Source: Pseudocalidococcus azoricus BACA0444
GTDB taxonomy: Bacteria; Cyanobacteriota; Cyanobacteriia; Thermosynechococcales; Thermosynechococcaceae
Direction: 5' to 3'
Assembly: GCF_031729055.1 (NCBI RefSeq)
Contig: NZ_JAVMIP010000001.1
Span: 1-64,000 of the forward strand
DNA length: 64,000 nt
Part shown: one piece after another, positions 55,603-64,000 of the stretch
Numbering within the stretch: the stretch's first letter is position 1
Layout of the letters: the number at the start of each line of letters is the position of its first letter
Made by a program: the position numbers and the translations under genes
The notes under the pieces: model-generated
Databases searched by the model: none
Seen by the model: the letters and a program-made list of their open reading frames with translations, nothing else
What the model was told of the DNA's origin: nothing

Positions 55603-57426
55603 ATGGCGACCTTTCGCGACCTCCTCAGCTATTACCGCCATTATCAATGGGTGGCGATTTTCAGCATTGCCGCGACCAGTGGCTTTGAGTTGCTGGATCT
55701 GCTGGTTCCCTACGCCATTGGGCAAATCCTAAATGTCCTCTCTCAACAGCCCCTTGACCCACCAATCCAGGCCCTGATGCAATGGCTTTCCGGAATCACA
55801 GGTTGGCCGGTGAATCAATCTCTGGCCCTAGGGGTGCTTGTGGGGATGATTTTTATTGCCACCATTGCCCGCGCCCCGATTCAGCCCTGGTTAGGAGTTT
55901 GGTATCACTGGTGGATTTCGTTACGAGTCCGCCGCGATGCCTCTTACCAGGCCCTAGTGAAAATTCTCAGTTTGCCCCTCGAGTTTTATGACGAACATAA
56001 TCCCGGTCGGATTGCTGCCAGGGTGGCCAAGGGCCTCTCTAATCACACCTGGACATACCCGGAAGTGGCGGGGCAGTTAATTCCTAAATTAGTCCGCGTC
56101 TTGGGGATTGTCTTCGCCCTGGCCTGGTTGGAATGGCCCGTCGCCTTGGGGATTTTTCTTTCTTTTCTCTTTGTTTTGGCCTTCACCGTCCGCACCCTCC
56201 ACTATCTAATGGGGCGAGAGGCCGTCTTAGATGCCTATATCGAGAATACGGAAAGCCGCACCTCGGAAATTATCACCAACATCAAAACCGTTAAGGCCTT
56301 TGCCACCGAAAACCGCGAACTTTTGCGCCAGGCCAGACGCTTAGACCGGGAACGAACCCTCGTCATTGAACGCATCCATCGGGGCTATGTTTGGCTCCTC
56401 ACCTGGCAGTCCTCGGTGATTCAGTTTTGTTTATTTACGGTCTTGGGCTTTTCGTTGATCAATACCATCGGGGGGCGGATTTCCCTCGGGCATTTCATCA
56501 CGATTTATACCCTTGCCAGTATGGCCTATGCCGAACTCAGCCCAATTAGCACCTTGATGGAAGTCTTTGCCCGCCGCTATGCCTCCATGGTGCGGTTCCA
56601 TGAATTGATGGACTTACCCAGTGGTGCTGATGCCAGCGATCCCCAGGCCCCGGAATTCATCACCCCGCTGAAATTCACGGGTAAAGTCCATTTTGCCGCC
56701 CTTAGTTTTGGCTATGACCCACAGCGACCCGTCTTAAAGGATATAAATCTGGTCATTCCGGCCTGTAGTACGGTGGCCTTGGTGGGGCGGTCGGGGTCGG
56801 GCAAATCAACCCTGATTAAACTCCTGTTTCGCTACTTTGAACCCCAATCGGGGCGGATTTTAATGGATGGCCAAGACATTCGTGATTTAGATGTCAGAGC
56901 TTATCGGCAACGGCTAGGCATTGTCCATCAAGAGGTAGATGTCTTTAACGGCACGATTTTAGAAAACCTTACCTATGCCAACCCCAATGCCAGTCCCGAG
57001 GCCGTTGCGGCTGCTTGCGAGATGGCCCAAGTGGATGCCTTTATTGATCACCTACCCAATGGCTACGGCACGATGGTGGGGGAACGGGGGGTGAGGCTGT
57101 CGGGAGGCCAACGGCAACGGTTAGGCATTGCTCGAGCCTTGTTAGCAGATCCCGATGTTTTAGTTTTTGATGAGGCGACTTCCAGTTTGGACTATGAGTC
57201 GGAGCAGGAAATTCAACGGGCCTTACAGCGGATTGCCGGAACCCGAACGATGTTGATTATTGCCCACCGCTTAAGTACTGTCCGAGATGCGGATCAAATT
57301 ATTGTTCTGGATCAGGGCACCATTCAGGAGGTCGGCTCCCACGCTGAATTATTGATCCGGGATGGAATTTATGCCCATCTTGATCGCATCCAGGCCGGTC
57401 GTCCCGATGGCTTCAATCTCCTCTAA
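55603..57426 (+). CDS. ABC exporter, fused permease-ATPase (MsbA-like)
   Basis: A 607-residue half-transporter. Six-TM domain (about 1-310), then ATPase (about 350-600): Walker A GRSGSGKST, signature RLSGGQRQRL, Walker B DVLVFDEATSSLD, His loop IIAHRLS. ATG 55603 lies 28 bases after the gor stop; an in-frame start inside gor (55483) is not supported. It works as a dimer. The substrate is unknown; lipids or peptides are usual for this class. Confidence 0.93.
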   Translation: MATFRDLLSYYRHYQWVAIFSIAATSGFELLDLLVPYAIGQILNVLSQQPLDPPIQALMQWLSGITGWPVNQSLALGVLVGMIFIATIARAPIQPWLGVWYHWWISLRVRRDASYQALVKILSLPLEFYDEHNPGRIAARVAKGLSNHTWTYPEVAGQLIPKLVRVLGIVFALAWLEWPVALGIFLSFLFVLAFTVRTLHYLMGREAVLDAYIENTESRTSEIITNIKTVKAFATENRELLRQARRLDRERTLVIERIHRGYVWLLTWQSSVIQFCLFTVLGFSLINTIGGRISLGHFITIYTLASMAYAELSPISTLMEVFARRYASMVRFHELMDLPSGADASDPQAPEFITPLKFTGKVHFAALSFGYDPQRPVLKDINLVIPACSTVALVGRSGSGKSTLIKLLFRYFEPQSGRILMDGQDIRDLDVRAYRQRLGIVHQEVDVFNGTILENLTYANPNASPEAVAAACEMAQVDAFIDHLPNGYGTMVGERGVRLSGGQRQRLGIARALLADPDVLVFDEATSSLDYESEQEIQRALQRIAGTRTMLIIAHRLSTVRDADQIIVLDQGTIQEVGSHAELLIRDGIYAHLDRIQAGRPDGFNLL

Positions 57427-57588
57427 GACCCGTGACTAGGAGTATCTCGCCCCATCCAGCCCTAAACTGCATGAACAATCCCTGTGATCCGGTAAAACTG
57501 AAGGGCAGCCCCAAAACTTGCACGGGGTCTGTAATGTTGGGGATGATGGGATCGTCAAGGCAGATGGGCCAAGTGAGTTGAATAACCG

Positions 57589-58782
57589 GTGCTGAAGTGG
57601 GTGAATAGCAAACGAATTAGGGGCCATTGGCTGGCCTGGGGCCTGGGCTTGGGTCTTGGTTTAACACTGATGTTGGCTTGGGTGGGTTCCGCCGGATGGG
57701 CCACAGGCACTAAAGCTCCCCCTTCCACGACACAACTTCAGCAATGGCAGGAAACGATTAAACAATATCAAGTCGGCGTGAGTCAAAAAAAGGAAGAACT
57801 GGAACGGATTGAAACCGCTGCCCGCCAACGCCTCCAGGCCCTACAAACCAGCATCCAGTTAACCGATGATCAAATTGCTACGGCTGAAGCCAACATTGCC
57901 ACCGCCGTTGCCCAACTCGAGGATTTGGAAGCCCAACAAAAGCAAGCCGCCGCCAAGTACCAGGCCCAGTTTGATCTCACAGCGGTGCGCCTGCGCTTTT
58001 TACAACAACAACGGAGCCAAAATACCTGGGCTTTTCTCCTCGACAGTGGCAGCTTGAATCAATTTCTCACCCGTAGGCAACGGCTAAAACAGCTATACCA
58101 GGCCGACCAACGCCAACTGATTACCCTCAAGGCCGAACAGGACAAAATTCAACGGCAACAACAACTGATTACGGCCAAACAACAGCAGATTGCCTACCTA
58201 AAACGTCAACTGGAGGTTCAGAAAAACACCCTCACCACCCAGGCCAAGAGCCAAGATCAGATGGTGAATAAACTCAGCCAAGATCGACAAATCCTCGAAA
58301 ACGCTGAAGCCCAACTGGATCAAGATGCCGAAACCCTGACCCTGCTGATCCAACAACGCCTTGGCTATGTCACTCCCCAACCTGGCCCGATTACTGGCAC
58401 TGGACGCTTAAGTTATCCAATTCGGGCCCCGATTACCAGTACCTTTGGCTGGCGGATTCATCCAATTTTAGGTACCCAACGCTTTCACAATGGCCTGGAC
58501 TTTGGCGCACCCACCGGAACTCCGATTCAAGCCGCAGAACGGGGGCGGGTGATTTATGCGGGCTGGTATGGGGGCTATGGCAACGCGGTGATTGTGGATC
58601 ATGGCAATGGCGCGACAACTCTCTATGCCCATGCCAGTCGCCTAGTGGTTGCCGAAGGGGATGTGGTGCAGCGGGGACAGGTGCTGGCCTTGGTGGGTTC
58701 CACGGGTTTGTCCACAGGCCCCCATTTACACTTTGAAGTCCGAATTAATGGTGAACCCCAGGATCCAAGTTATTACCTCTGA
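57589..58782 (+). CDS. EnvC-like murein hydrolase activator / M23 peptidase
   Basis: A 397-residue exported protein. Signal segment (AWGLGLGLGLTLMLAWVGSA), a long coiled coil rich in Gln (residues about 45-255), and a C-terminal LytM/M23 domain (about 275-395). Zinc-site residues are intact: FHNGLDFGAPTG (His, Asp), LYAHASRL and GPHLHFEVR (HxH). An intact site favours a real endopeptidase over a pure activator. GTG 57589 is the likely start, with GTG 57601 as alternative. Confidence 0.9.
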   Translation: MLKWVNSKRIRGHWLAWGLGLGLGLTLMLAWVGSAGWATGTKAPPSTTQLQQWQETIKQYQVGVSQKKEELERIETAARQRLQALQTSIQLTDDQIATAEANIATAVAQLEDLEAQQKQAAAKYQAQFDLTAVRLRFLQQQRSQNTWAFLLDSGSLNQFLTRRQRLKQLYQADQRQLITLKAEQDKIQRQQQLITAKQQQIAYLKRQLEVQKNTLTTQAKSQDQMVNKLSQDRQILENAEAQLDQDAETLTLLIQQRLGYVTPQPGPITGTGRLSYPIRAPITSTFGWRIHPILGTQRFHNGLDFGAPTGTPIQAAERGRVIYAGWYGGYGNAVIVDHGNGATTLYAHASRLVVAEGDVVQRGQVLALVGSTGLSTGPHLHFEVRINGEPQDPSYYL

Positions 58783-58914
58783 GCCGGACAATGATCCTAA
58801 ACTCCATGTCTAAGGCTATGGTCTGTGGTGTAACATCATTAAGGCTGGGGTGGTTTTTACCGATGGCCGCACTGATCTGGAGTATTTAGGGTTTTTTAGG
58901 CTTGAAATGAATTG

Positions 58915-59541
58915 ATGGAGACACAGAACCCCACCACGGCTTTGCCCCCACCCCTGGAATCCAGTCCCATACCCCTACTGGCGAAATTACCAAATCCCCC
59001 AGGCCTGGCCAGCTGTCCGCGCCGGGCCCGTTGGCAGTTGGATTTAATGCTGATGGCCCTTGAGTCTTTAGATTTAACTGCGGCGGAAGCGATGCTGCAA
59101 ATTGTTAAGGACTTAAACTTAACGGTAATGATTCCCAACCGGGTCGTGTTTTGGTTATTGCGCTCCACCAATCCATTTCGCAACTTAGCCCAACGGCTAC
59201 CCATGCCCTTAGATGAAGGGAAGGTGCTGGCGATGATTGTTTGTGATTTAGCCCGCCGCCAAACTGCGAATCTGCGTCATTTAGTCTTTGTGATCCCCCA
59301 AATTGAACAACAAAATCTCGACTATGCGGCCTATGCTCCCTTGGCTGAGTATTTAGATCGGTTTCGCCGAAACTTTCGCAAGCGGATGAACTTAAATCGC
59401 TCCAGTTTGTTGATTTATCGGGATACCGCCAAGTTGGATGAATTAGCCATCAAACTCTTGCCCCAGTTGTTGTTTTGTACGGGAACGGCTGGCCTGGAGC
59501 GGTTATGGTTTAGTTTGTTTGACGGGGAAATTGAGGCTTAG
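58915..59541 (+). CDS. DUF3038 protein
   Basis: A 208-residue soluble cyanobacterial protein of the DUF3038 family: RARWQLDLMLMALESLDLTAAEAM, MIPNRVVFWLLRSTNPF, LRHLVFVIPQIEQQNLDY. Function unknown. The next gene, a DUF4335 protein, starts 10 bases later; the two families commonly occur together in cyanobacteria. ATG 58915 is chosen over TTG 58912. Confidence 0.85.
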   Translation: METQNPTTALPPPLESSPIPLLAKLPNPPGLASCPRRARWQLDLMLMALESLDLTAAEAMLQIVKDLNLTVMIPNRVVFWLLRSTNPFRNLAQRLPMPLDEGKVLAMIVCDLARRQTANLRHLVFVIPQIEQQNLDYAAYAPLAEYLDRFRRNFRKRMNLNRSSLLIYRDTAKLDELAIKLLPQLLFCTGTAGLERLWFSLFDGEIEA

Positions 59542-59551
59542 GAACTCGATC

Positions 59552-60235
59552 ATGCTCAATCAACGCCACTATAGTTTGCCCAATTGTGTCATTACTCTGG
59601 AGGGGATGAGTAGCCAGGCCGGGAATAGTCTCCTGCTGGATTTGGTGACCTCTTGTCAAATTCAAATTATCGGGGAGTCGGAACCCCTAAAAGGCGGTCG
59701 GGAATTTTTAGAAGCCTTGATTGCAGCGATCAATCCCGTGATTCAAACTTGGCTGAGTGGGGTTAAGCCCTTAAAACATTGGTTTCAGTTGCCGGATCAG
59801 AATCAAGTCACCAAAATCCATGTCCAGGCCCAAACCCCCGATGCCCACTCATTCTTAATTTTGATCCCCAAGCAACTCCTGGTTCCCACAATCACCGATA
59901 CCACTACTACGGATACCCCAGCCCCAGAGACTAAGGACTTTCTAGAGCTAAAACTGTCCACGGTGCAAATGTTTGATTTAGTGGAAGCCTTGGATCAACT
60001 CTGTCAGGACGAATTGACCTTGCCAAGCTTGCAGTTAGAACTCGCCTCTCTTCCCCGCCGGGATGTGGCCCCAACCATCACCCTAGCCGCACAAGCCACC
60101 CCCATTGGCCTGGGAGCCGTGAGTTTAGCCATTGCTGCCACGATCTTCTTTTTTGTCCCTGTTCCCGCTCCCCGCCAAGAATCCCCCATTACACCAGCAC
60201 CCTCTCCTGCTCCCACGGCTCCCCCTAGTCCCTAA
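59552..60235 (+). CDS. DUF4335 protein
   Basis: A 227-residue cyanobacterial protein of the DUF4335 family: MLNQRHYSLPNCVITLEGMS at the N-terminus, a soluble domain, then one C-terminal TM helix (GAVSLAIAATIFFFVPVPAP) and a Pro-rich tail. Function unknown; it pairs with the DUF3038 gene. ATG 59552 gives the family N-terminus. Confidence 0.85.
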   Translation: MLNQRHYSLPNCVITLEGMSSQAGNSLLLDLVTSCQIQIIGESEPLKGGREFLEALIAAINPVIQTWLSGVKPLKHWFQLPDQNQVTKIHVQAQTPDAHSFLILIPKQLLVPTITDTTTTDTPAPETKDFLELKLSTVQMFDLVEALDQLCQDELTLPSLQLELASLPRRDVAPTITLAAQATPIGLGAVSLAIAATIFFFVPVPAPRQESPITPAPSPAPTAPPSP

Positions 60236-60238
60236 TTG

Positions 60239-60727
60239 ATGCTCTTGAGTAAATTTTCCCAATCTCCGGCGTTCTCCCATCCCCTGAAAATTTGCCTGGG
60301 CTTTTCCCAAGGGATGATTCCCACCCCAACTGAAGTCCAGCAAGTCCAGGCCCTCTTGAATCAAGGTACGTTTTGGGCCCAAGGGCGAGATTTGGCTGAG
60401 TTAACAACGGCTCTTTTGGCCAGCGATGTTGTGGTCACGGCCTGGGATGGGGGAAAATTGATTGGCATGGCCCGGGCGCTGTCGGATCGGGTTTATCGAG
60501 CCACGATTTGGGATGTTGTCGTCTTGCCAGATTATCGAGGCCTGGGCCTGGGGAAACAGTTAGTCAAAACCTTGTTAGAGAGTCCAGAACTAAAAAATGT
60601 GGAGCGAGTTTATTTAATGACGACCCATCACCAGGCCTTTTATGAACGCTTTGGCTTTCAAATCAATGCCACAACTACAATGGTAATGGTTCTGACGCAA
60701 CCACCCCCAAGCCATCATCCCGCCTAG
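60239..60727 (+). CDS. GNAT family N-acetyltransferase
   Basis: A 162-residue acetyltransferase. Acetyl-CoA binding motif VVLPDYRGLGLGKQLVKTL and C-terminal AFYERFGFQI. The layout (MARALSDRVYRATIWDVVV) matches the cyanobacterial/plastid GNATs related to plant NSI, suggesting protein or amine acetylation, which is inference. It starts three bases after the DUF4335 stop, so it is in the same operon. Confidence 0.88.
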   Translation: MLLSKFSQSPAFSHPLKICLGFSQGMIPTPTEVQQVQALLNQGTFWAQGRDLAELTTALLASDVVVTAWDGGKLIGMARALSDRVYRATIWDVVVLPDYRGLGLGKQLVKTLLESPELKNVERVYLMTTHHQAFYERFGFQINATTTMVMVLTQPPPSHHPA

Positions 60728-60765
60728 ATTCTCGTGAGTCCACCCATTGATACCCTGACTGATTT

Positions 60766-61143
60766 ATGACAATTGCTGCCGAACTTAGCCCCAGGATCCA
60801 AAAACTGGGAATTCCCCAAATTAGTCGCCACTTGTTTTTATGTGCGGATCAGAGTAAACCGCTCTGTTGTGATCAAGAACTGGGTTTACAGGCCTGGGAT
60901 TATCTGAAACAGCGATTAAAAGAATTAGGCCTGGATCAATCCTCAGAGCTACGGGATAGCTGCATTTTTCGGACTAAAGCTAACTGTTTGCGAGTTTGTC
61001 AACAGGGGCCGATTCTCCTGGTTTATCCAGATGGGGTTTGGTATCACTCGGCAACTCCAGAGGTAATCGAAAGAATTATCCAAGAGCATCTTCTAGCTGG
61101 GCAAGTTGTTCATGACTATTTGTTAGTGACCCATCCCCTATGA
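60766..61143 (+). CDS. Thioredoxin-like [2Fe-2S] ferredoxin
   Basis: A 125-residue protein with four cysteines in the thioredoxin-like ferredoxin pattern: [14 protein letters not shown], then [20 protein letters not shown]. Probably an electron carrier. It converges with galE (7-base gap between stops). Confidence 0.85.
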   Translation: MTIAAELSPRIQKLGIPQISRHLFLCADQSKPLCCDQELGLQAWDYLKQRLKELGLDQSSELRDSCIFRTKANCLRVCQQGPILLVYPDGVWYHSATPEVIERIIQEHLLAGQVVHDYLLVTHPL

Positions 61144-61150
61144 GACCTGA

Positions 61151-62146
61151 TTAACCATGTCGTTTTTGATGCCATTTCCAGGCGTGGGCAATAATATCTT
61201 CCAGGCCTGGATATTTTGGATTCCAACCTAGTAACTTCCGGGCTTTTTCGGCACTACCAACTAACAGTGGCGGATCTCCCTCGCGACGGTCACATTCGAT
61301 GGCTTTAATGGATTTACCTGTGACTTTTTCAGCAGTTTCAATGACTTCTTTCACTGAAAACCCGTTGCCATTGCCTAAATTAAACACATCACTTTGGTTA
61401 TGCTCTAAAAGATACTGCAACCCGAGAACATGGGCTTCGGCTAAGTCATTCACATGAATATAATCCCGAATACAAGTGCCATCAGGGGTGTCGTAATCGG
61501 TGCCAAAAATTGAGATGGCCTCCCGTTTACCTAAGGCGGTTTGCAGCACCAAAGGAATTAAATGGGTCTCTGGGTTATGGTCTTCCCCTAACTCCCCACT
61601 GGGATCGGCTCCGGCAGCATTAAAATAACGAAAAATAATCGATTTCAACCCATAGGCCTGGTCAAAGTCCGCTAACATTTGCTCGACCATGAGCTTACTT
61701 TTGCCATAGGGATTGATCGGGGCCTGGGGATGGGTTTCGGGGATGGGAATGGCCTGGGGAACACCGTAAGTCGCGCAGGTTGAAGAAAAAACCAGATTTT
61801 TGACTCCGGCTTTGACCATTTCTTCCAAAAGGGTTAAGGTTCCAGCGACATTATTCCGATAGTATTTGGCTGGATCTGTTACCGATTCTCCTACATAGGC
61901 ATAGGCAGCAAAGTGAATTACCGCATCAATGGCATCACTTGCAAATATCTGATCTAAAAAAGCTCTGTCATTACAGTCGCCAATAATGAGTTTAGTTTTA
62001 AGAACTTGATCAACTAAGTCTTGATGGCCATAAACCAAGTTATCTAAAATAATGACATCATACCCAGCATTGGCTAAAAGATTGACAGTGTGGACACCAA
62101 TGTAACCTGCACCGCCGGAAACTAATACTGTTAATTTGTCTTTCAT
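61151..62146 (-). CDS. galE: UDP-glucose 4-epimerase
   Basis: A 331-residue short-chain dehydrogenase: NAD motif VSGGAGYIGVHTVNLL, active-site SSTCATYG and YGKSK, and substrate region FRYFNAAGADPSG. It interconverts UDP-glucose and UDP-galactose, feeding polysaccharide synthesis. It overlaps the upstream GT2 gene by four bases, so it belongs to the same minus-strand operon. Confidence 0.95.
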   Translation of the reverse strand: MKDKLTVLVSGGAGYIGVHTVNLLANAGYDVIILDNLVYGHQDLVDQVLKTKLIIGDCNDRAFLDQIFASDAIDAVIHFAAYAYVGESVTDPAKYYRNNVAGTLTLLEEMVKAGVKNLVFSSTCATYGVPQAIPIPETHPQAPINPYGKSKLMVEQMLADFDQAYGLKSIIFRYFNAAGADPSGELGEDHNPETHLIPLVLQTALGKREAISIFGTDYDTPDGTCIRDYIHVNDLAEAHVLGLQYLLEHNQSDVFNLGNGNGFSVKEVIETAEKVTGKSIKAIECDRREGDPPLLVGSAEKARKLLGWNPKYPGLEDIIAHAWKWHQKRHG

Positions 62147-63009
62147 AAATTAGTCCATCGACTTTTCTTGTTTAACTCTAAGATTTTGACATCGACGAGA
62201 AATCGAAACCAAAATGCCTGCAAAACAGAGTGGATCAAGCCTATCCTACCATCCAAGAAACCAAGCTTTATAAAATAACTATATACAAAAAATATAAAAG
62301 GTCGAAGTAATAAAGGTAAACGATACCATACGTTATTTTTCAGCCATCTTTTCTGCATTCTAGAATCTCCCCAGAGTTTAGCCTGGAGTGTAGAATCTTT
62401 TGGCTGACGTTTAGTGCGGTTAAATATTTCTTGAGCTTCTAAGCTAGACCAACGATTGTGAGTTGCCGTCCACCGATCTATAGAAGTTATTTGCAAATCC
62501 AGTAACCAGCCAGACAACTGTTTGGTTGAGCCATTAACAATAAAGTGCTGATCATAAAGTCTATCTTCACATTTACCCTTTCCTGATCTGAATAGTCTTA
62601 AATGCCAGTTTGGATGTAGATGACCATATTTAATTGGCTGGCCTAAAAAATGAGGTAATCTGCGAAATAAATAACCGTCAACATTCTGAAGCTTAGAGTG
62701 AAACTCTTTTTGAATACTTATTGCTAGCTGGTCTGATAAGATTTCATCACTATCAAGATGTAAAACCCATTGACTATCATCGAGACTTGCATAATTCTGC
62801 GCCCAATTTCTCTGTCTAGAATAGTTTTCAAACTCGTGCTGAACAACTTCACAATTATAAGATCGAGCAATATCAACTGTTTTGTCGGTGCTGAATGAGT
62901 CAACAACTAGAAAATCAGTAGATAATTGCAAACATGAATCAAGAACCTGAGCAATAGAATCTTCTGAGTTAAATGTTAAAACGATAACCTTTATTGGTAG
63001 TTGATTCAT
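62143..63009 (-). CDS. Glycosyltransferase family 2 (WaaE/KdtX-like)
   Basis: A 288-residue GT2 enzyme: VIVLTFNSEDSIAQVLDSC, FLVVDSFSTDKTVDIA, QWVLHLDSDEIL (DxD), then a C-terminal membrane-proximal region (LPLLLRPFIFFVYSYFIKLG). It lies between a WcaF-like acetyltransferase gene and galE in one operon. It lacks the genome's common CCAGGCC word, a hint that this locus is variable. Confidence 0.88.
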   Translation of the reverse strand: MNQLPIKVIVLTFNSEDSIAQVLDSCLQLSTDFLVVDSFSTDKTVDIARSYNCEVVQHEFENYSRQRNWAQNYASLDDSQWVLHLDSDEILSDQLAISIQKEFHSKLQNVDGYLFRRLPHFLGQPIKYGHLHPNWHLRLFRSGKGKCEDRLYDQHFIVNGSTKQLSGWLLDLQITSIDRWTATHNRWSSLEAQEIFNRTKRQPKDSTLQAKLWGDSRMQKRWLKNNVWYRLPLLLRPFIFFVYSYFIKLGFLDGRIGLIHSVLQAFWFRFLVDVKILELNKKSRWTNL

Positions 63010-63048
63010 ATCTTTAGGTTGGTTATTAAGCCATAATAATAAATGTAT

Positions 63049-63609
63049 CTAATGGGCTTGAATAGTCCTGACTTTCAAAGGCTTACAGGGGTTGCCAGCA
63101 CACACCATCCAGGCCGGGATATCCTTGGTAACAACAGATCTAGCTCCAACAACTGCCCCCTCACCAATCGTAACACCTGGACAAATAAAACTTTGTGCAC
63201 AGATCCAGGCCTGGTCTCCAACATAAATTGGCTTAGCATAAAGTTGAAAATTGTGACTTTCATAGTCATGAGAACCACTACATAAATAAGTTCCCTGCGA
63301 AATAACAACTCTTTTCCCTAGATGGATAGTCGCCATTGAGTAGCAGATCACATCATCAGCCATGCCGGAGTAGTCTTCCATAATTAAGTTCCAAGGGGCC
63401 CAAATCTTAGCGTTGGGATAAACATGGCAATGCCTACCAATTTTGGCTCCAAATAGACGAAGTAATTGCGATCTCCATTCGTGTAAGGGTCGCGGTGAAA
63501 AACGAAATAATAGCTGGTAAAATATATTCCAGATGAATCGAAGTAGCCGATTTCTAAGTGAAAAGCTCGGTTGTGTATAAGGATCATTACTTCTAAGCGT
63601 ATCACTCAT
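63049..63609 (-). CDS. WcaF-like acetyltransferase (left-handed beta helix)
   Basis: A 186-residue hexapeptide-repeat acetyltransferase similar to colanic-acid WcaF: LLRFIWNIFYQLLF, FGAKIGRHCHVYPNAKI, GTYLCSGSHDYESHNFQL (catalytic His), and ICPGVTIGEGAVVGARSVV. It would O-acetylate a polymer sugar. First visible complete gene of the minus-strand sugar operon. Confidence 0.9.
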   Translation of the reverse strand: MSDTLRSNDPYTQPSFSLRNRLLRFIWNIFYQLLFRFSPRPLHEWRSQLLRLFGAKIGRHCHVYPNAKIWAPWNLIMEDYSGMADDVICYSMATIHLGKRVVISQGTYLCSGSHDYESHNFQLYAKPIYVGDQAWICAQSFICPGVTIGEGAVVGARSVVTKDIPAWMVCAGNPCKPLKVRTIQAH

Positions 63610-63834
63610 AGATAATTATGTTGCAATTCATTCACTTATTCTACGTTAAGTAGTTAAAAAGTACAAAAATTATAATTTTTATAAAATTCTATTTCAAATC
63701 AAGATTTTAATCTCAGCCCCAATTTGTCTAATTGTTCAAACTTTAAGGCTGTCATTAAATATTTTCAAGGATGCTAAATCTCAGTATTTGATTGCATTTT
63801 AGCCTTGGGTATCACAACTTATTAGGGTATTGGA

Positions 63835-63999
63835 TTATGGTTGAAGAAGACAGGACTGGATGGTTTTTAGAAATGATTCTGTGGCCTGGTGAATTTCAAA
63901 GCGGGACAAAAAACAGGCCTGGGCATTTTGGCGCATTTGTAATTTATCGTCATTAGGAAGATTGAGCCAACGAGTTAAAAGTTCGATCGTCCCGGCCAA
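63835..63999 (-). CDS. C-terminal end of a glycosyltransferase (partial, runs off the window)
   Basis: The minus strand is open from the window edge to TAA 63835-63837, 54 codons. The tail IELLTRWLNLPNDDKLQMRQ ... NAQACFLSRFEIHQATESF is the usual C-terminus of a GT4 glycosyltransferase (Arg-Asn-Ala region followed by the final helix). The rest lies outside the window. The gap between it and the WcaF-like gene (63610-63834) is AT-rich with nothing recognisable. Confidence 0.6.
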   Translation of the reverse strand: MAGTIELLTRWLNLPNDDKLQMRQNAQACFLSRFEIHQATESFLKTIQSCLLQP

Positions 64000-64000
64000 T

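Noticed and set aside
1..64000. CRISPR arrays, tRNA and rRNA genes
   Set aside because: I looked for regularly spaced repeats and for tRNA T-loop patterns and found none that hold up; a dedicated scan would be decisive.

Overview
The window is chromosomal DNA from a cyanobacterium, probably a unicellular Synechococcus/Thermosynechococcus-type organism (the phylum is well supported, the genus is a guess). The evidence is cofH (the 8-HDF photolyase chromophore), a CruP-type lycopene-cyclase paralog, a three-domain ribosomal protein S1, a membrane-type Mn superoxide dismutase, and several families that are mostly cyanobacterial (DUF6887, DUF4278, DUF3352, DUF2358, DUF2721, DUF3038/DUF4335). The backbone is peppered with a short word, CCAGGCC/GGCCTGG, often extended to the palindrome CCAGGCCTGG. 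I saw no HIP1 octamer (GCGATCGC). The word almost disappears in two stretches, about 30.2-34.8 kb and 51.9-54.0 kb, which are also the stretches with mobile-looking content.

Layout. 0-10 kb: housekeeping and conserved unknown genes (cofH, DUF3352, a DciA-like DUF721 protein, a RecB/Cas4-like nuclease, exported Mn-SOD, surE, nnr). 10-20 kb: signalling and envelope genes (an FHA-PAS-GGDEF-EAL protein, a CheY-like regulator, an M61 peptidase, a CHASE4 hybrid kinase, a TolC-type channel). 20-23.5 kb: nrdR, then rpsA-pdxA, in which pdxA appears to start at a CTG codon behind a perfect AGGAGG. 23.7-27.4 kb: first exopolysaccharide block (export channel, chain-length regulator, GT4). 27.5-30.2 kb: a MacB/LolD-like ABC pair whose ATPase carries an extra membrane-anchored domain. 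30.3-34.8 kb: an accessory island with stacked toxin-antitoxin modules, one broken mazF, an orphan antitoxin, and two unrecognised proteins with PD-(D/E)XK-like motifs separated by an attC-like site. 34.8-37.8 kb: DUF2721, a NosZ/thiocyanate-dehydrogenase-like propeller protein, and a RidA-family protein. 38-48.3 kb: second and main exopolysaccharide locus (GT14, flippase, polymerase/ligase, three GT2 paralogs, a GH5 glycanase, an Alg14/Alg13-like pair, and a STAS-fused initiating sugar transferase). 48.3-51.9 kb: hemW, DUF2358, cruP. 51.9-53.9 kb: a compact minus-strand array that reads like integron gene cassettes without an integrase. 54.1-61.1 kb: glutathione reductase, ABC exporter, EnvC-like M23 protein, DUF3038-DUF4335-GNAT, thioredoxin-like ferredoxin. 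61.1-64 kb: galE, GT2, a WcaF-like acetyltransferase and the end of another glycosyltransferase, belonging to a third sugar-polymer cluster that runs off the window.

The main discovery candidates are the attC-like cassette arrays (three good sites sharing one architecture, with base bulges on the same arm and stop codons a few bases away), the unrecognised nuclease-like cassette protein, the cyanobacterial NosZ/TcDH-like protein, and the CUG start of pdxA. All family names come from reading the translations. No database search was possible.
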